Below, one piece after another: positions 24,101 to 34,838 of a DNA stretch of 64,000 nucleotides. The notes beneath the pieces were generated by a model. That model saw nothing but the letters and a program-made list of their open reading frames with translations. It searched no databases and was not told the origin of the DNA. Numbering within the stretch: position 1 is the stretch's first letter; the number at the start of each line of letters is the position of its first letter. The stretch covers positions 3,917,031 to 3,981,030 of the forward strand of contig CM060484.1 of the NCBI GenBank assembly GCA_030544235.1. Reading direction: 5' to 3'. The stretch is from Lepturacanthus savala (taxonomy: Eukaryota; Chordata; Actinopteri; Scombriformes; Trichiuridae). The position numbers and the translations under genes were made by a program.

Positions 24101-27100
24101 TTTGTCTTTAATAAATATAAAACCGAAATACTTGCTAGTCGTTTATTGGTGTCGAGCTGCAGCATCCTCACATGGTCTCCTGTTGTCCTGGATCTGGTCT
24201 GTTGTCCTGGATCTGGTCTGTTGTCCTGGATCTGGTCTGTTGTCCTGGATCTGGTCTGATCTGTCCCACAGCCTGAGGACACGACAAATCATTTCTGCCT
24301 CCATGATGCAGCGTTTTATTAGAGATGGAAAAATGAAAAAGACATGAGCTGGGCTGGGAGGGCCGAAAATGTTGGGCTCACTTAGAAATGTCCTTATTTT
24401 TTAAAGAAAAGCACTGTTTTTTTCAATGAAGATAACTTTAAACTAATCAGAAATGACTATTCTAGCTGCAAATGTCTGTTTTTTGTTGCATCAACGTCTA
24501 CATGTGTATAGAGGCCCATTTCCAGCAACTATCACTCCAGTGTTTGCTCATTGCATCAGAGGCTAATGTAATAACATTTTCTATTCGTTTCACAACTCAT
24601 GGTGCTAAATAAAAGCGTAACTTTTCATGTGAAACACTAAAATGTCTGGGTGCTGTAACTCTGATGCAGCAATGAAAGCTAAAGTCAAGAATTGATTTAA
24701 AATGTCGTCATTTATTAACCAGAAACATGCTATACATAGGCTACGTTAAGTGCTTGAAGAACTAAAAGAGCCATGTAACAGTCTTTTAACTCATAGTAGT
24801 GTAGATAGTAGTAAATAGTTAATGAAAACAAAACCTGAGTTAGGAAAACAGCAAAAACAAATCTGAACTAGCAGTTTTTGATCTATCTATGAAGACATAA
24901 AGATCACAATCCCGTCGTTACATGTTTTGCTCCATTTTCTTTCCTTTGGCTGAAGCTGCAGCTCAACGGCTCTAATGTGACGCTGTAAAGTCTGTAAAGA
25001 CACCGGTCTCGTCTACCAGGAGCCTCAGTGAGCAGCGAGCTGCTTGACGAGACAAAAAGTAAAGTGAAAGACACTGAAAGAGGAAGCGAGCCCAGCGGCG
25101 AGGCCTGATTTATGGATCGACCGGCTTTGGGTGTCCAGAGACTTCCTCCATGACAGGATGCCAATTTAACGAGGAAGCGTGTTTCGTGGTGTGAGATTTA
25201 ACTCAGGAACTAAAAAAGAAGCTAAAAATAAGAAGTGTCCGGGCCGAAGCCTGTTTCTATACATAGGGTTTGGTTTGTTTTGCAGATCTAACTATGGCTG
25301 AATATTCATATGTAGCCAAGGAGGAAAAGTTAAAAAAAATAATGTTTCTATGAAAAACCAATGACTGAAAAACAAGATCTAAACAGCATCATCTGTTTTT
25401 CAGTTTTCTTGCTGGAAATGATAATAAATCTGGAAAAATCATCTTAAATCTGGTGTCAAAATAAATCTACAACATGTGAGAAGAGTCAGAATCAATTTAT
25501 GTTGCTGTTATAATGCAAATATAGTTATAATATTAGCAATATTGTGTTTTAGTACATATAAAAAAACTTTATTTAAACCTTAAAACAAAACCAAACTGAC
25601 CCAAATCAGAAAAAAAACTTGAAATGAGATAATTCTGCATAAAAAACATAAATCCTTCTATAAAATCTATTCTGTGTGATGTTTAAAATTAAGAGTATAA
25701 ATTAAATAATCACACAAACAGCTTAATGTAAATTATATATCTATATAGTGGTTAGTTGCAGCCAAAAAGACACAAAGACTAAACGTGAATGAACAGGAGG
25801 TGAATGAACAGTTGTCTGAAAGGCTACAGCTGAAACGGCTCTTTGTAAAAGTTCAGAGTTCACACCGTCGTCATGTGACATGAATAATGATTTGAAGGCA
25901 AAACCATACAATCTCCTCATTGATGCCTCAATGGACGGATGCCTTATGGATGCTTTATCAGATATTAACCAGTGGTTAAATTAAAGGAGCTGCTCCAAGA
26001 GAAAGTTCTATCAGAAATTCAGATCCAAAATCTGTCGCCTCTTATCCTGAATGCATTTTTGGACTCATCCTGAGTCTGTAGACACTGGATGTGTAGACTC
26101 TATGATCTTTAGACCTTTTGTTCAGTGGCTTGTGCCCCTCATCTGTAAACCCTCTGTAGACCAGGGGTGTCAAACATGTGGCCCGGGCCCTCTAAAAGGT
26201 CTAATCCGGCCCCTGTACTGTACAAAGTGATATTTCCTGTCAAAGAAATTAGAGAGATGGACTTTTGAATAACAAGAAACCAACATGAACACAAAATGAA
26301 CATTTTAACTTGCTTTTTAAAACAGTTTCTCTCTCTTGAGTTTGACAGCCTCATGCTGAATATGGAGGTCTGGACCTTCATCCTTCATTGATAGATGCTT
26401 GTCCTGAATCTATAAACTCTATAAACTCTACTCGTAGTTAGAGAAGTCGGTTGTAAATCTGTAGTATTCCCGTCTTTCTGACATATTCAACATATCCCTC
26501 TCACAGAGCGGGAGGGAGGTGGAAGAAGTGTGACTAATGAAACGGAGGTTAAGTGTGAACCCTGAACGGTTTGAGGTTGGAGTCGCTGCTCTTGGCTGGA
26601 GGCCTTGTGACGGAGATTATCGCAGATTTGGATCAGGGCCCGCAGAGTAGATGGAGCCAGGTACAGTACGATAAGTGCAGTCAGCTGACGGCCGAGGTGA
26701 AGACACAAACCTTTGGCTCGGGAGAAAACAGGTTTTGCAACGCTTACATACGGTCAGAAGACGTAAATAGTAACTTATTAGAAACCGTTTCTGGTCTTTC
26801 TGCCTGAAGGAGAAGAGAAAGAAGACTTTGATCACTGCTCAATAGTTTTAGAACACCTCGATTTCAGTTTTTATTATAGTTTAATGTGTCATGTGACAGA
26901 TGATGATGTGTCAGCCCAGAACTCCTGACTAACTAGGTCTAGATCATGGGGTTCTGCTGAGCTCTAGAGCTCTAGTCCTAGAAAAGACCCAGACATCAGG
27001 CTTCATCCATGCTGATATACAGACGGGGGTTAATTAACACTTTAATCACTTTATTTAAGTCCATTACTGCAGAAAAGCTGGATGTCTAAGTTGTTAACTT

Positions 27101-30100
27101 GATTTCTGATAATTGATATCTGTCTTTTTTGGGTCGTTGGGTAGTTAACTGATTATTTTTGTCCCATATTCTACACTTTCCTGCTTCTTTCTAAGAATCT
27201 CCTCCTCCTCTTTAAATGGCTGTTGGTGGTGACTGTATAGTAGTGACATCACAACTTCACATAAGTCATGACTGCTTGTTTTAAGGCAGAGTTTCTGAAT
27301 ACAGGCTGTGTATGTTTCTCTGTGGATTGAGTGTTTTTTAAACATGGGACAGTATTAATACACTGTCTGTTATATATACAGTCAAATATATAGGGATCCA
27401 ATAAATCTATGAGGTATTCATTGGAATTAAACTGATTAAATTTCAATAATAAACTTCTGAACTGTAGTGTATATTTTTTAAAATATATCTATTATTGTAT
27501 CATGTATATATTTCATACATTAGTTAAATGTTAACACAGCAACTCGGCTGATTATCCTGATGTAGTTGTAACAGGAACCTCTCAGAGAACCTCATCCCTC
27601 TATAGGGGTGAGATGTCTCCGTTTAGAGATTACCTTCCCATCGCTGTGCTCCCTGACGGATAAAACCACAGACTTCCTGTTGGATCACAGCAAACGGCGA
27701 GGCCTCGTCCCGGTCCTGACAGAAACCCGACGGCCAAACAGACAGCGTCTTACAGCCGGAGCTCTGAGACGATCAATCACAGGGGCCCGGGCTCCTGCGA
27801 GGAGGCCACCTGTCCCACTTAGAGGACAACCCCAGTACAGACTGGACAAACTGCAGCTGGCTCCACCATCATCCCAATTAAAAGCCCTGCTGAATAAGTT
27901 ATGAGGGTCTGGGCTCCACGTGGAGATAAACCAGAATTACTGCAGCGTGAGCAAAGGACGTGTGATAATGTTTAGCACAGAGCATTTAATCACACGGCAA
28001 TAAGAAGCAATAAGAAACGGTATTAAATGAAAATCCACTGAAAGGAGAGGACGTCTGATACTTCTTAAATCCTGATCTGCCAAAACCACTCAGCAAGCAA
28101 ACAGTCAACAGCAGGAGGTTTGTTTCCTTAGTAAACACATTTGGCTTGTAAACAAAGTGCTGGCTTCCTGAAGCTGTAAACGGCTGCTGAAAGTTCCTCC
28201 GTCGCCAGGAGGCCCCAAAAAAATGGGAATTTCTATAATTATAAATGCATTTTCTGTTTTCTGTTGTATTATCGCCTAAGAAACTAAAAAATATAGAGAT
28301 TGAGGGGTTTAGGTTAGGTAAAAATACAGATTCAGGCATTTATTTTTTAGAAAATGTACTGCTTATTGTCCCCTTTCAATGAAATCGGTACCACAGCCAA
28401 AATGGTTACTAAGATGATAATGGAAACGCTAAAATAAGCATGTCGTTCCATCCCGTCCCATAATGCAATGTTTTCCAACCTTTTTCTGGCTTGAGTACCC
28501 CCTGAACCTCACACCACTAGTCCCCCCTCACATATATGCATTGATGATTCTCCAAAAATAGAGAATAACAGTTGTTATTACATGAAAATCATTTTATTTA
28601 ATCCCCTTAACTTGAACATAAAGATCTCAGACTGTCTCTCTCTCTCTTTTGTTTTTAAATAATAAAGAATATGTTTTCTAGGAACATAAATAAGTTATAA
28701 AATAGTATAAATACAAAAAATAACATTATTTTGGTATATATATATATATTGCACTCTTTTTTTTAAAGAACACATTAACATAACATTCATCATAAAACTG
28801 GAGTGTCCTCCATAAACAGGAAGTTTTATTGTTAATATCTGAAAGAAAACATCTCAAAATACTGTCGTATAAACTGTCTTTAGTGAGACACTTGAGCTTT
28901 CTGGTCCATATTGTATAAATTGGGCTCATGTATTTGTGGATGAGGGTTTAATCCCAGGTATTCTGGGTTCATAGTTCATACCAGGAAATAACATTATATT
29001 TTTATTGTCTTTATATCAGATACTCGCTCTAAATCATAAACGTCCACCTGCCAAAAAAAATAATGACCCTCAGCCAAGATTTGCTGGCATTTCTGCTGTT
29101 ATTTTCCTATTGTGGTGCCAAAACACGGAGCCTGGGGAGATCAGTGTTACTCTGCATTTACACCATGAATGGAGAAATAATAATGTCATTTATCCACTGG
29201 TAATATTTGTGTTCTATGTTGATTCCCTCTGGATTTTATACAACAACACTGTTGCTGAATCAAAGCAGCTTTATTGGTTTATTCCAGCTGGATGTTCCTT
29301 AACGCTGTACATTTTAAATAGATTCTGGCACCGATACAACTATCTCACAGTTTTATTTTAATCTGAGATCATTCAGAAAACCCCTGTAGCTGTAGAGATA
29401 TACTGCATTAAGTCTGGTTATGTAATTTTACACAGGTAGGCTGATCAATACCTTATAGCTATTTAATTTTATTAATGACATTCATATTTCATATGTGTCC
29501 ACCTCATTTTCTGTGGCCCCTCAACAGCTTTCATAGACGTGTGTGATTTATTGAGAGATGAATAAATGTTTGACCTGAACAGAGACGCTGGTCACGTTGT
29601 CTTTGACTTTGTTAACTCCTTTTTCCTTATTTTCCTTTGTTGAAGTACATCTGTCATTCTTTAATATTTAAGCAACACAAAAGGATATATTCCAAACTTT
29701 GATAAATCCATTAAATAAATCAAATAGTTAATACTGGTTATCAGCATATTCTAGCATATCTGTGATGATTTTACATGTTTTACTGCAGCATTTTAATAAT
29801 TAGACACTAAAAAAGACGCATATTTTTAAATTCTGTTTAAAAATCTTAGCAAATTGTCACCATCACTATGAGTGGAGAGGTACTTATCTTTACTTTTCTC
29901 TACTTTACAACTGGCTGATGTGGCCCAGGATGAAATTGAGTTTGACACTAAACTAACACACAGACAATAATAACAATTCCTTTTTTTTTTTTTTGCATCT
30001 GTTCCAGGTGAAGATCTCCTTCAACGAGTCGAGTCTCCACAGCACGTACGAGTACCCGTCAGAGAGCAGCGCGTGGGACAGCGGCGACGAGGACGAGGAG

Positions 30101-32330
30101 GAGCGGCGGGACGAGAAGGTGTCGGAGGAGCAGCCCAGCATGGTGGGACGCATCCACATCCCCAGACCCAGTTTCACCGGATCGACCACCAACAGCAACG
30201 GTGAGGCCACAGGACACAAAACACAGTCCAGAGGAATACAGCTCTGGAAAAAATTAGATTCAAGAGGAAGATGAGCTGCTTCAGTTCTTGCACCAGGGTG
30301 GAATAAAGTCACCTAAGACCAATGTGAAAGACTTTTCTTCTCCTTTAAAGGCTTCTCTCTGATTCTAAATCACAAATAAGTCATCGTGAAATAACGTATT
30401 TGAGATATAAACACAGCTCTAGAAAAAAATAAGAGACCGCTGCATTAGTTTTCTGAAATCAGCATCTCTACATGAATTCCAGCCATTTCTGTTGGATTCC
30501 AACACATGAGGAATCAGGATAATTAGAATAAAGTCACACGAGAACAATGATAAAGACTGGGATTAAAAATGAAGGGTTAATACACCACATAATATTAGAA
30601 TTATGTTGTTTTAAAATGAATTTGATCTTGTTTCTTTGCATTATTTGAGGACAAAAAATGCTCCAGTTAATTTGTCTTTGCAGAAATGTGAAGTTTTGAT
30701 TTGTAAACTTAAAAAATATGAAATATTCTACAGTGAGTGAATGTTTGAATTAAAATGCAGCTGACTGACTGAATATAGAATAACTGAGGTATCATATTGT
30801 TGAAAATGCACCTTTTTCTAAAGACATATCTCCTGTTTTTGTAGATTTAAGGTTAATTAATCCCATTAATTATATTTCTAATGTTGTTCTTTACTTACTC
30901 TTTATTTAGAATTCGGGGTAAACTCATAAACTTTACCCAAACACACACCTATAAGTAGTAAAACCAGAAAAACTGATCATTTTGCAGTGGTCTCTTATTT
31001 TCTTCCAGAGCTGTTTATCCTCCCATGGTGGAACATTGAAATAAAAAGATTAGAAAGACATTGAACTTCATCTTGTTGTATCACATAAATTATTACAAAG
31101 TGCACACGGCTGTAAAATCATCTTCCTTCCTTATCAACAGCGATAAGGCAGGAAGATAAGTTTTCATTCTTTTATTTCTAATGTAAATGTAAGTTCTGTA
31201 ACAGCAGAGAAGCTGCTGATGTCACAGCTCTATTGATGTTTTAATCTACTTTTATTGTATATTTGCAGATTATATGTCCACTGATTTCAGTCAATGTACC
31301 ACTTTAGTTCTTTCCCGCTTTGGGTTGAACAATTCAAAGTAAAATGCACATAAAACTGCAGATTTTCCAACGTTTCAGGTCACTATAATTAAGTAAATCT
31401 AACTTTTTAGTCGAGCTGTTTGTCTGGATGATCTGAAAATGAATCAGAGAGGGAGGATTTGTAGTTTTCCTCATGTTAAAGGAAATCTAAAAGTACAGCT
31501 GCTGGTCATCCCTTCTTTATTAGATCACACTAACCTCATGTGCATTAAATGTGACTGTAGACTGAGATTAATGTGACGACAGAGCCCCCTACTGTACAGG
31601 CTGGGAACTGCAAGTAAGACATAGTGATCCTAATGGAGTTCCTGCCATTGGAAATGCATGAATGATGTCTCATTGTATTTGGGGCAGAGACAAAACTGCT
31701 ATAAACCCTGAAAACCTTGCACCAGACAGTTTAACTCTCTTAAAAAGGTTTTAAGAAGAAGATTTCTATAATATATCATTTTTTTTCTGCAGATCTCTCC
31801 AGCTACATTCCTAAACACGCTGTGGACTTCAGCGCCTGGCAGGAACACAAACACGACGACGGCGGCGGCGTTTACCAGGAAGACGCCACTTCCACTTCTC
31901 AGCAGACGCAGACGATGACAGAGGAGGTCATGGTGAGAGAAAACCCAGCGATTGGTCAAAGAGGTCCACAGGGTTCTGTGTTAGAGCGGAGCAGTGGTGG
32001 TGCTGCATCTCAGAGAGAAGCTCCCAGTCCCAAGTTAGAAATTAGTCGAAAACCCAAAAAGTTGCAGCCGATTCATACGTAGAATCGGTGAAACAGCAGG
32101 ATGTCACCCATTTAAACCCACCACCAACTACAGCTGTTAGTTTTATTATATTTGAAAAAATATTAGCCTAAAAATCAGTATCTGCTTTAAAACACCCTGA
32201 AAGAGTCTTAAAAGGACCTTTATGAACCCCTGATGGTGAATTTGAAACCTTTCTCTTTGCTCGTCAGCTGACGCCAGCAGACAGCTCCTCCCTGTCCGAC
32301 TACAGCAGCGAGCCGGCTCTCTACTTCTGA
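7844..32330 (+). CDS. tprn: Taperin, four coding exons
   Basis: Exons are 7844-9976 (711 codons), 30008-30200, 31793-31932 and 32268-32330, with GT-AG borders and matching phases, giving 842 aa against about 711 in human. Recognised parts: PAWKREILERRKAK at residues 23-36; a glycine run near 69-78; ENPFIKLEKERRRR near 125; long Pro/Ser-rich disordered sequence; FTVIPKR near 447 and FTVVPKR near 631; and in exon 2 VKISF at 712-716, an RVxF-type docking site for protein phosphatase 1. Exon 3 gives SSYIPKHAVDFSAWQ and the protein ends SEPALYF. Taperin sits at the base of hair-cell stereocilia, binds actin and PP1, and its loss causes recessive deafness DFNB79 in people. The first intron is 20 kb. 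The start is supported by Kozak-like 'gcaATGTctg' context and family N terminus. Confidence 0.95.
10203..10640 (+). mobile_element. MITE family B, full-length copy
   Basis: The ends are imperfect inverted repeats: 'atacagctctggaaacaaat' at the left and 'tttttcagagctgtatat' at the right, with 'gaccactgc' and 'gcagtggcc' in matching inner positions. The element is about 435 bp with no coding capacity. Other copies are at 17290, 19425, 30236 and 30410 (inverted). It is a non-autonomous DNA transposon; I cannot assign a superfamily with confidence. Confidence 0.65.
12115..12133 (+). repeat. Short interstitial telomere-type repeat
   Basis: About two and a half TTAGGG units ('ctagggttagggttagg') lie just after 'ctttatttaaccaggcacg', a phrase that I associate with dispersed fish repeats. 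It is too short to argue for a chromosome fusion. Confidence 0.5.
14727..14860 (+). mobile_element. MITE family C (Tc1-like ends), partial
   Basis: It starts 'tacactaccattcaaaagtt', the terminal inverted repeat of family C, followed by the internal 'gaaaagcactgtttttgaat' and 'gaagataacttt'. Only the left part is present. Confidence 0.6.
15229..15514 (+). mobile_element. TTAA-flanked MITE (family A, piggyBac-like), short complete copy
   Basis: A 286-bp unit runs from TTAACCCTCTA at 15229 to TAGAGGGTTAA at 15514, so TTAA flanks begin both ends and the first bases inside are an inverted CCCTCTA. TTAA target duplication with a CCC start is the signature of piggyBac-type transposons. The inside is shared with the copies in the UGT introns: 'cttttattttgaaggacata', 'gaccaggatatcctgtttgc' and 'ccgaaggttgtctt'. 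No transposase is encoded. Confidence 0.65.
17290..17432 (+). mobile_element. MITE family B, fragment
   Basis: The phrases 'ctctccacagtctttac', 'tttattccactcctg' and 'ggaatggctggaatacatgt' repeat those in 10480-10580. Neither terminus is kept. Confidence 0.6.
17902..17933 (+). repeat. (AC)n microsatellite
   Basis: About 15 AC units in tprn intron 1. It creates an apparent open frame on the minus strand that I reject as coding. Confidence 0.9.
18069..18117 (+). repeat. (GT)n microsatellite
   Basis: About 23 GT units with one interruption ('tctg'). It lies 140 bp from the AC run at 17902 and is complementary to it, so the two could pair as a small inverted repeat in the transcript. Confidence 0.9.
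19425..19600 (+). mobile_element. MITE family B, fragment
   Basis: The run 'cagtttttctgattttacta' and the later 'tagagcatttatttgcagaa' and 'aatgacaaatggtcaaaat' match the left half of the copy at 10203. The terminal repeat is lost. Confidence 0.55.
20580..20645 (+). repeat. Possible 3' tail of a LINE-type retroposon
   Basis: The phrase 'ttttccctgagggaac' followed by 'ggatcaataaaatct' resembles the common fish retroposon tail 'ttccctcgggatcaataaagt'. The preceding kilobase has only short open frames (66 codons at 19693 and at 20194) that I do not recognise as reverse transcriptase. The class is therefore only a suggestion. Confidence 0.3.
24181..24258 (+). repeat. 19-bp minisatellite, four copies
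   Basis: The unit 'tgttgtcctggatctggtc' is repeated four times without error from 24181 to 24256, and partial copies flank it. Perfect identity suggests a young and possibly length-variable array. Confidence 0.92.
24371..24610 (+). mobile_element. MITE family C, partial copy
   Basis: It contains 'tcacttagaaatgtcctta', 'gaaaagcactg', 'caatgaagataactt' and 'ttccagcaactatcactcca', in the same order as the truncated element at the right edge of the window read in reverse. The outermost terminal bases are degraded. Confidence 0.55.
26162..26356 (+). mobile_element. hAT-like MITE
   Basis: It begins 'caggggtgtcaaacatgtgg' followed by 'cccgggccc', a typical hAT-family opening, and ends 'ttgagtttgacagcctca', an imperfect inverted match to the start. 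It is about 195 bp and non-coding. Confidence 0.55.
28455..28560 (+). mobile_element. hAT-like fragment
   Basis: The text 'gttttccaacctttttctgg' followed by 'gagtaccccctgaacctca' resembles the 'cagtgtttcccaacc...gtaccccctg' start of a vertebrate hAT group. The other end was not found. Confidence 0.4.
29895..29952 (-). mobile_element. hAT-like terminal fragment close to tprn exon 2
   Basis: The run 'gatgtggcccagg' then 'attgagtttgacacta' looks like the reverse of a hAT opening. It ends about 55 bp before the splice acceptor of tprn exon 2 and is followed by a poly(T) run that forms the pyrimidine tract. Confidence 0.4.
30236..30335 (-). mobile_element. MITE family B, fragment just after tprn exon 2
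   Basis: It starts 'atacagctctggaaaaaatt' 36 bases after the exon 2 donor and contains 'gtggaataaagtcacctaag', the reverse of the phrase near 10500-10520. It is shortened internally. Confidence 0.5.
30410..31018 (-). mobile_element. MITE family B, long copy, inverted relative to 10203
   Basis: The left end is 'aaacacagctctagaaaaaa' with 'gaccgctgc', and the right end is 'gcagtggtctcttattttct' then 'ccagagctgttta'. Internal blocks such as 'ctgaaatcagcatctctaca' are the reverse complement of the copy at 10203. It fills much of tprn intron 2 and carries no coding sequence. Confidence 0.6.
31690..31755 (-). repeat. Dispersed repeat D, copy 2, next to tprn exon 3
   Basis: The text 'aaactgctataaaccctg' then 'accagacagtttaactctct' and 'aaaaggttttaag' parallels the copies at 535-670 and 60359-60440. 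It ends about 40 bp before the exon 3 acceptor. Confidence 0.4.
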
Positions 32331-32472
32331 CCAGACGGGACCAGTCAGCTCCAGTAGCACCTCACCCTGCAGGACCGGACTGCAGCCGGGCCACAGCGAG
32401 GACCTCCTCATCCAGGACCTGGATCCACACACTCCAGCCGGCTCATGCACATCGTTCCCGATCAGTCGGGAA

Positions 32473-32500
32473 AATAAAGTGTTGTTTTTTTTATGTTTTG
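32473..32500 (+). terminator. tprn: Proximal poly(A) signal of tprn
   Basis: AATAAA at 32473-32478 is followed at once by 'gtgttgttttttttatgttt', a good GU/U-rich downstream element. Use of this site would give a 3' UTR of about 160 bases. More distal AATAAA signals at 36386, 36443 and 36460 would give about 4 kb. Confidence 0.5.
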
Positions 32501-32506
32501 TTCAGT

Positions 32507-32540
32507 TTTGTTGTTGTTGTTGTTGTTGGAGGAGGAGGAG
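32507..32540 (+). repeat. (GTT)n followed by (GGA)n
   Basis: About seven GTT units run directly into four GGA units downstream of tprn. Confidence 0.85.
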
Positions 32541-34194
32541 GCTGATTTCCTGCCACGGTACCACGACTCCTGCATATCAGAGTTCTAACAGCGTTTCTTC
32601 CAGGTGGTTTCTATGTCAGATTCACACCTCTCTTCCTGATCCCGGAAGCTCCGACCAATCAAAAAGCAGCTGGACTGTCTTTCCCCTCCTCCTCCTCCTC
32701 CTCCTCCTCCTCCTCCTCCCTCAAAACCACCTGACAGAACCACATGGACTGTGGAGAGACGTCCGTCCTCCTCTCCGGCCGCTCCTGTCACTCTCCTGCT
32801 TCCGAAACAAAGCGGAGGGATCGAACCACTTGAAAAGAAACAGGAAAGCCACGGTGACAAGTTCAGTGTTAGCATGGAAACGTGTCATTAGGACGTCCTC
32901 CAGCGTCCACAGTAGAACAATGGCAGACACACAAAAACGATAAAAAAAATGGTAAAAGGGTGCCACAATTGTAGTCTTATTTAGTTGTTTTTGTACCTGC
33001 ATGTTTTTTTTTTGTTTCTTTTACTGTAAAGCTTCGGTATGCCTTTTAGGGTTGTTTTTTTGTATGTTTTTCTGGTAAACTATGCTGTATTGAAGCTGCT
33101 GGGTGTTTGGTAGAAGAGTCTAACAGCAAGCAAACTTCAACACACTCCTCTGACGACAGAGAGGGGGGAAAAATCTCTAAATATGCACCCACCGGGGGGA
33201 GATATCCGTGGATCCAGTAGCAACAACTCCTGATTTCTGATTTAAATGCTTGAAGAAGTGACCTTGGCCAATAACGTCTGTATGTGTGTATCGCTGGTGA
33301 CAAACGTACAGCAGAATCTCATCAAACCGTAGAATGTTTCTGTAGATCCTGACGCTGTTAGACCCCCTCACACCTCCTCTCTGGCTCCTCCTGTATTTAT
33401 TCCTGCTTCAAAGTTGAAGTTTGCATGTCTGAGACCTGCTCATGTACATTTTTTTTTTTTAAACGAAACTGGAAGGACACTCCTGCCGTTTTTTGTTTTT
33501 AATTATTTTCCAGTCGGACCTCATATACTTTCACATTCCACAGAGAAAGAAGCCGGTCCATCGAAGTACTGAAATGATTGTGATCATTCATAAAAGTGGC
33601 ATGTTTGTGAGAGAGAATGCAAGATTGCGTGTGTTTGAAAGAATATGTGATGTTTTTGTTTTTTAATTCTGATTTTTTTATATATATATACAGAAATGCA
33701 TCGAGTTTCCAGATGATTCCTTTTTTTTTACACCCATAATGCCAACTGATTAAAGTGTTGCTGCTGTAGCTTCACATTCACTCTCCACACTCCCAGATCC
33801 ACCCTCCTCGGCCAGTATTGTTGTACAGTTTTGAATATCGCATCATATTTTCATAATCAAGGAAAGATTTTGTTTCTTACTCCTGTCGTTTTCTTCATTT
33901 TCTCCCGATTCAGATGAAGTTTGCTCAGTCGTCAGAGGTTGGATTTCGCCGTTAGGAGATGAGACGTTTTTGTCTTTCTTTTTTTTTTTCGTCTGATGAA
34001 TTTAGGGATTATCTGTTTTTTTTTGTCTGGAGTCTTGGATGTTAAATGTCTTTGCACTGTCATGCTTTTTAGCTTTGTTTTGCACCTCATGAGAAGGAAC
34101 AGAGTAGGCGACAGAGGAAATGTGCACTAATGAGAACAAAGAAGTCTTGTTGGAGAGTTTTGTTCCAAAAAAAAAAAAACGATTTCCACATTTA
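32541..34194 (+). other. tprn distal 3' UTR or downstream intergenic DNA
   Basis: No coding exon is supported. The sequence has many T runs and a short TA run near 33680. It would be 3' UTR only if the distal poly(A) signals are used. Confidence 0.4.
32684..32720 (+). repeat. (CCT)n microsatellite
   Basis: About twelve CCT units. Only 145 bp separate it from the complementary GGA run at 32528, so the two could pair weakly in a transcript. Confidence 0.88.
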
Positions 34195-34198
34195 CCTC

Positions 34199-34838
34199 AT
34201 TTAAACCTAAGAGCAGCTAAGTCTATGACTCATTTTATACTTAAAATAGAACATTTAAATGTTACTCATGGCTTTTTTTGTCTTTTCTAAAGACATGATA
34301 GTAGAAAAAATCAACTTCCTGCTTCTTCCTCATTAGAACATGAACAAAGCCTCCCATAAAGATGTCACTTTATTTAGATTATTATGACATGTATATATCT
34401 ATTTAATCATTCACGTCTGTAGAATAATCCCCAAAAAAAGGAATTTGTGTACATAGGACACTCAACTGAAATAAATCTAGGTTTAAATGGATTAAGCCAT
34501 TTAAACAGAAAGATTTCATGTATCTATTTTAATGTCTATTATAGTTGCTGCTTGCACAAATACACCCATAAACAAAATTCTGTCCTATGTACAACATTCT
34601 TTTTTGGGGGGATTATTCTAGAGACTTGAATGATTAAATAGATATAAACATGTCAGTTTAATCTAAATAAAATGACTCTTTCTGGGAGGGTTTGTCTTCT
34701 CCAGGTTCTCAGGAGGAAGGAGCAGGAAGTCGATGAGGTCACATGACAGGAAGCACTAGGAAACTTAAAACCTTTAGTTTTTTTATTTTAAGCATAAAAT
34801 GACAATAGACTTAAAGGCTCATTGGCTTCAATGGGTTA
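34199..34838. mobile_element. Fold-back element with arms of about 260 bp
   Basis: The left arm (about 34199-34460) and the reversed right arm (about 34581-34838) match in order. The inner 75 bp are nearly perfect, 'gtacataggaca' pairing with 'tgtcctatgtac'. Farther out are 'cttcctgcttcttcctc' against 'cttcctgctccttcctc', and 'taagtctatgactcatttta' against 'taagtctattgtcatttta'. A middle stretch of about 50 bp pairs poorly. The loop is 120 bp. It is non-coding. Related text at 1620-1830 shows that it is a family. Confidence 0.65.

Larger units (their letters stand above)
9977..30007 (+). other. tprn: tprn intron 1, transposon-rich, no gene seen
   Basis: Twenty kilobases with no exon I could support on either strand. 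Short open frames up to 167 codons occur but none resembles a known protein and several are built on microsatellites. Identified contents are listed separately: MITE family B at 10203, 17290, and 19425; family C at 14727 and 24371; a TTAA element at 15229; microsatellites at 17902 and 18069; a 19-bp minisatellite at 24181; and hAT fragments at 26162, 28455 and 29895. The rest looks like ordinary AT-rich unique sequence to me. Confidence 0.6.

Noticed and set aside
26162..29952. One large hAT transposon spanning both hAT-like ends
   Set aside because: A right end already follows the first start at about 26356, and no transposase remnant lies between. Two separate fragments explain the data better.
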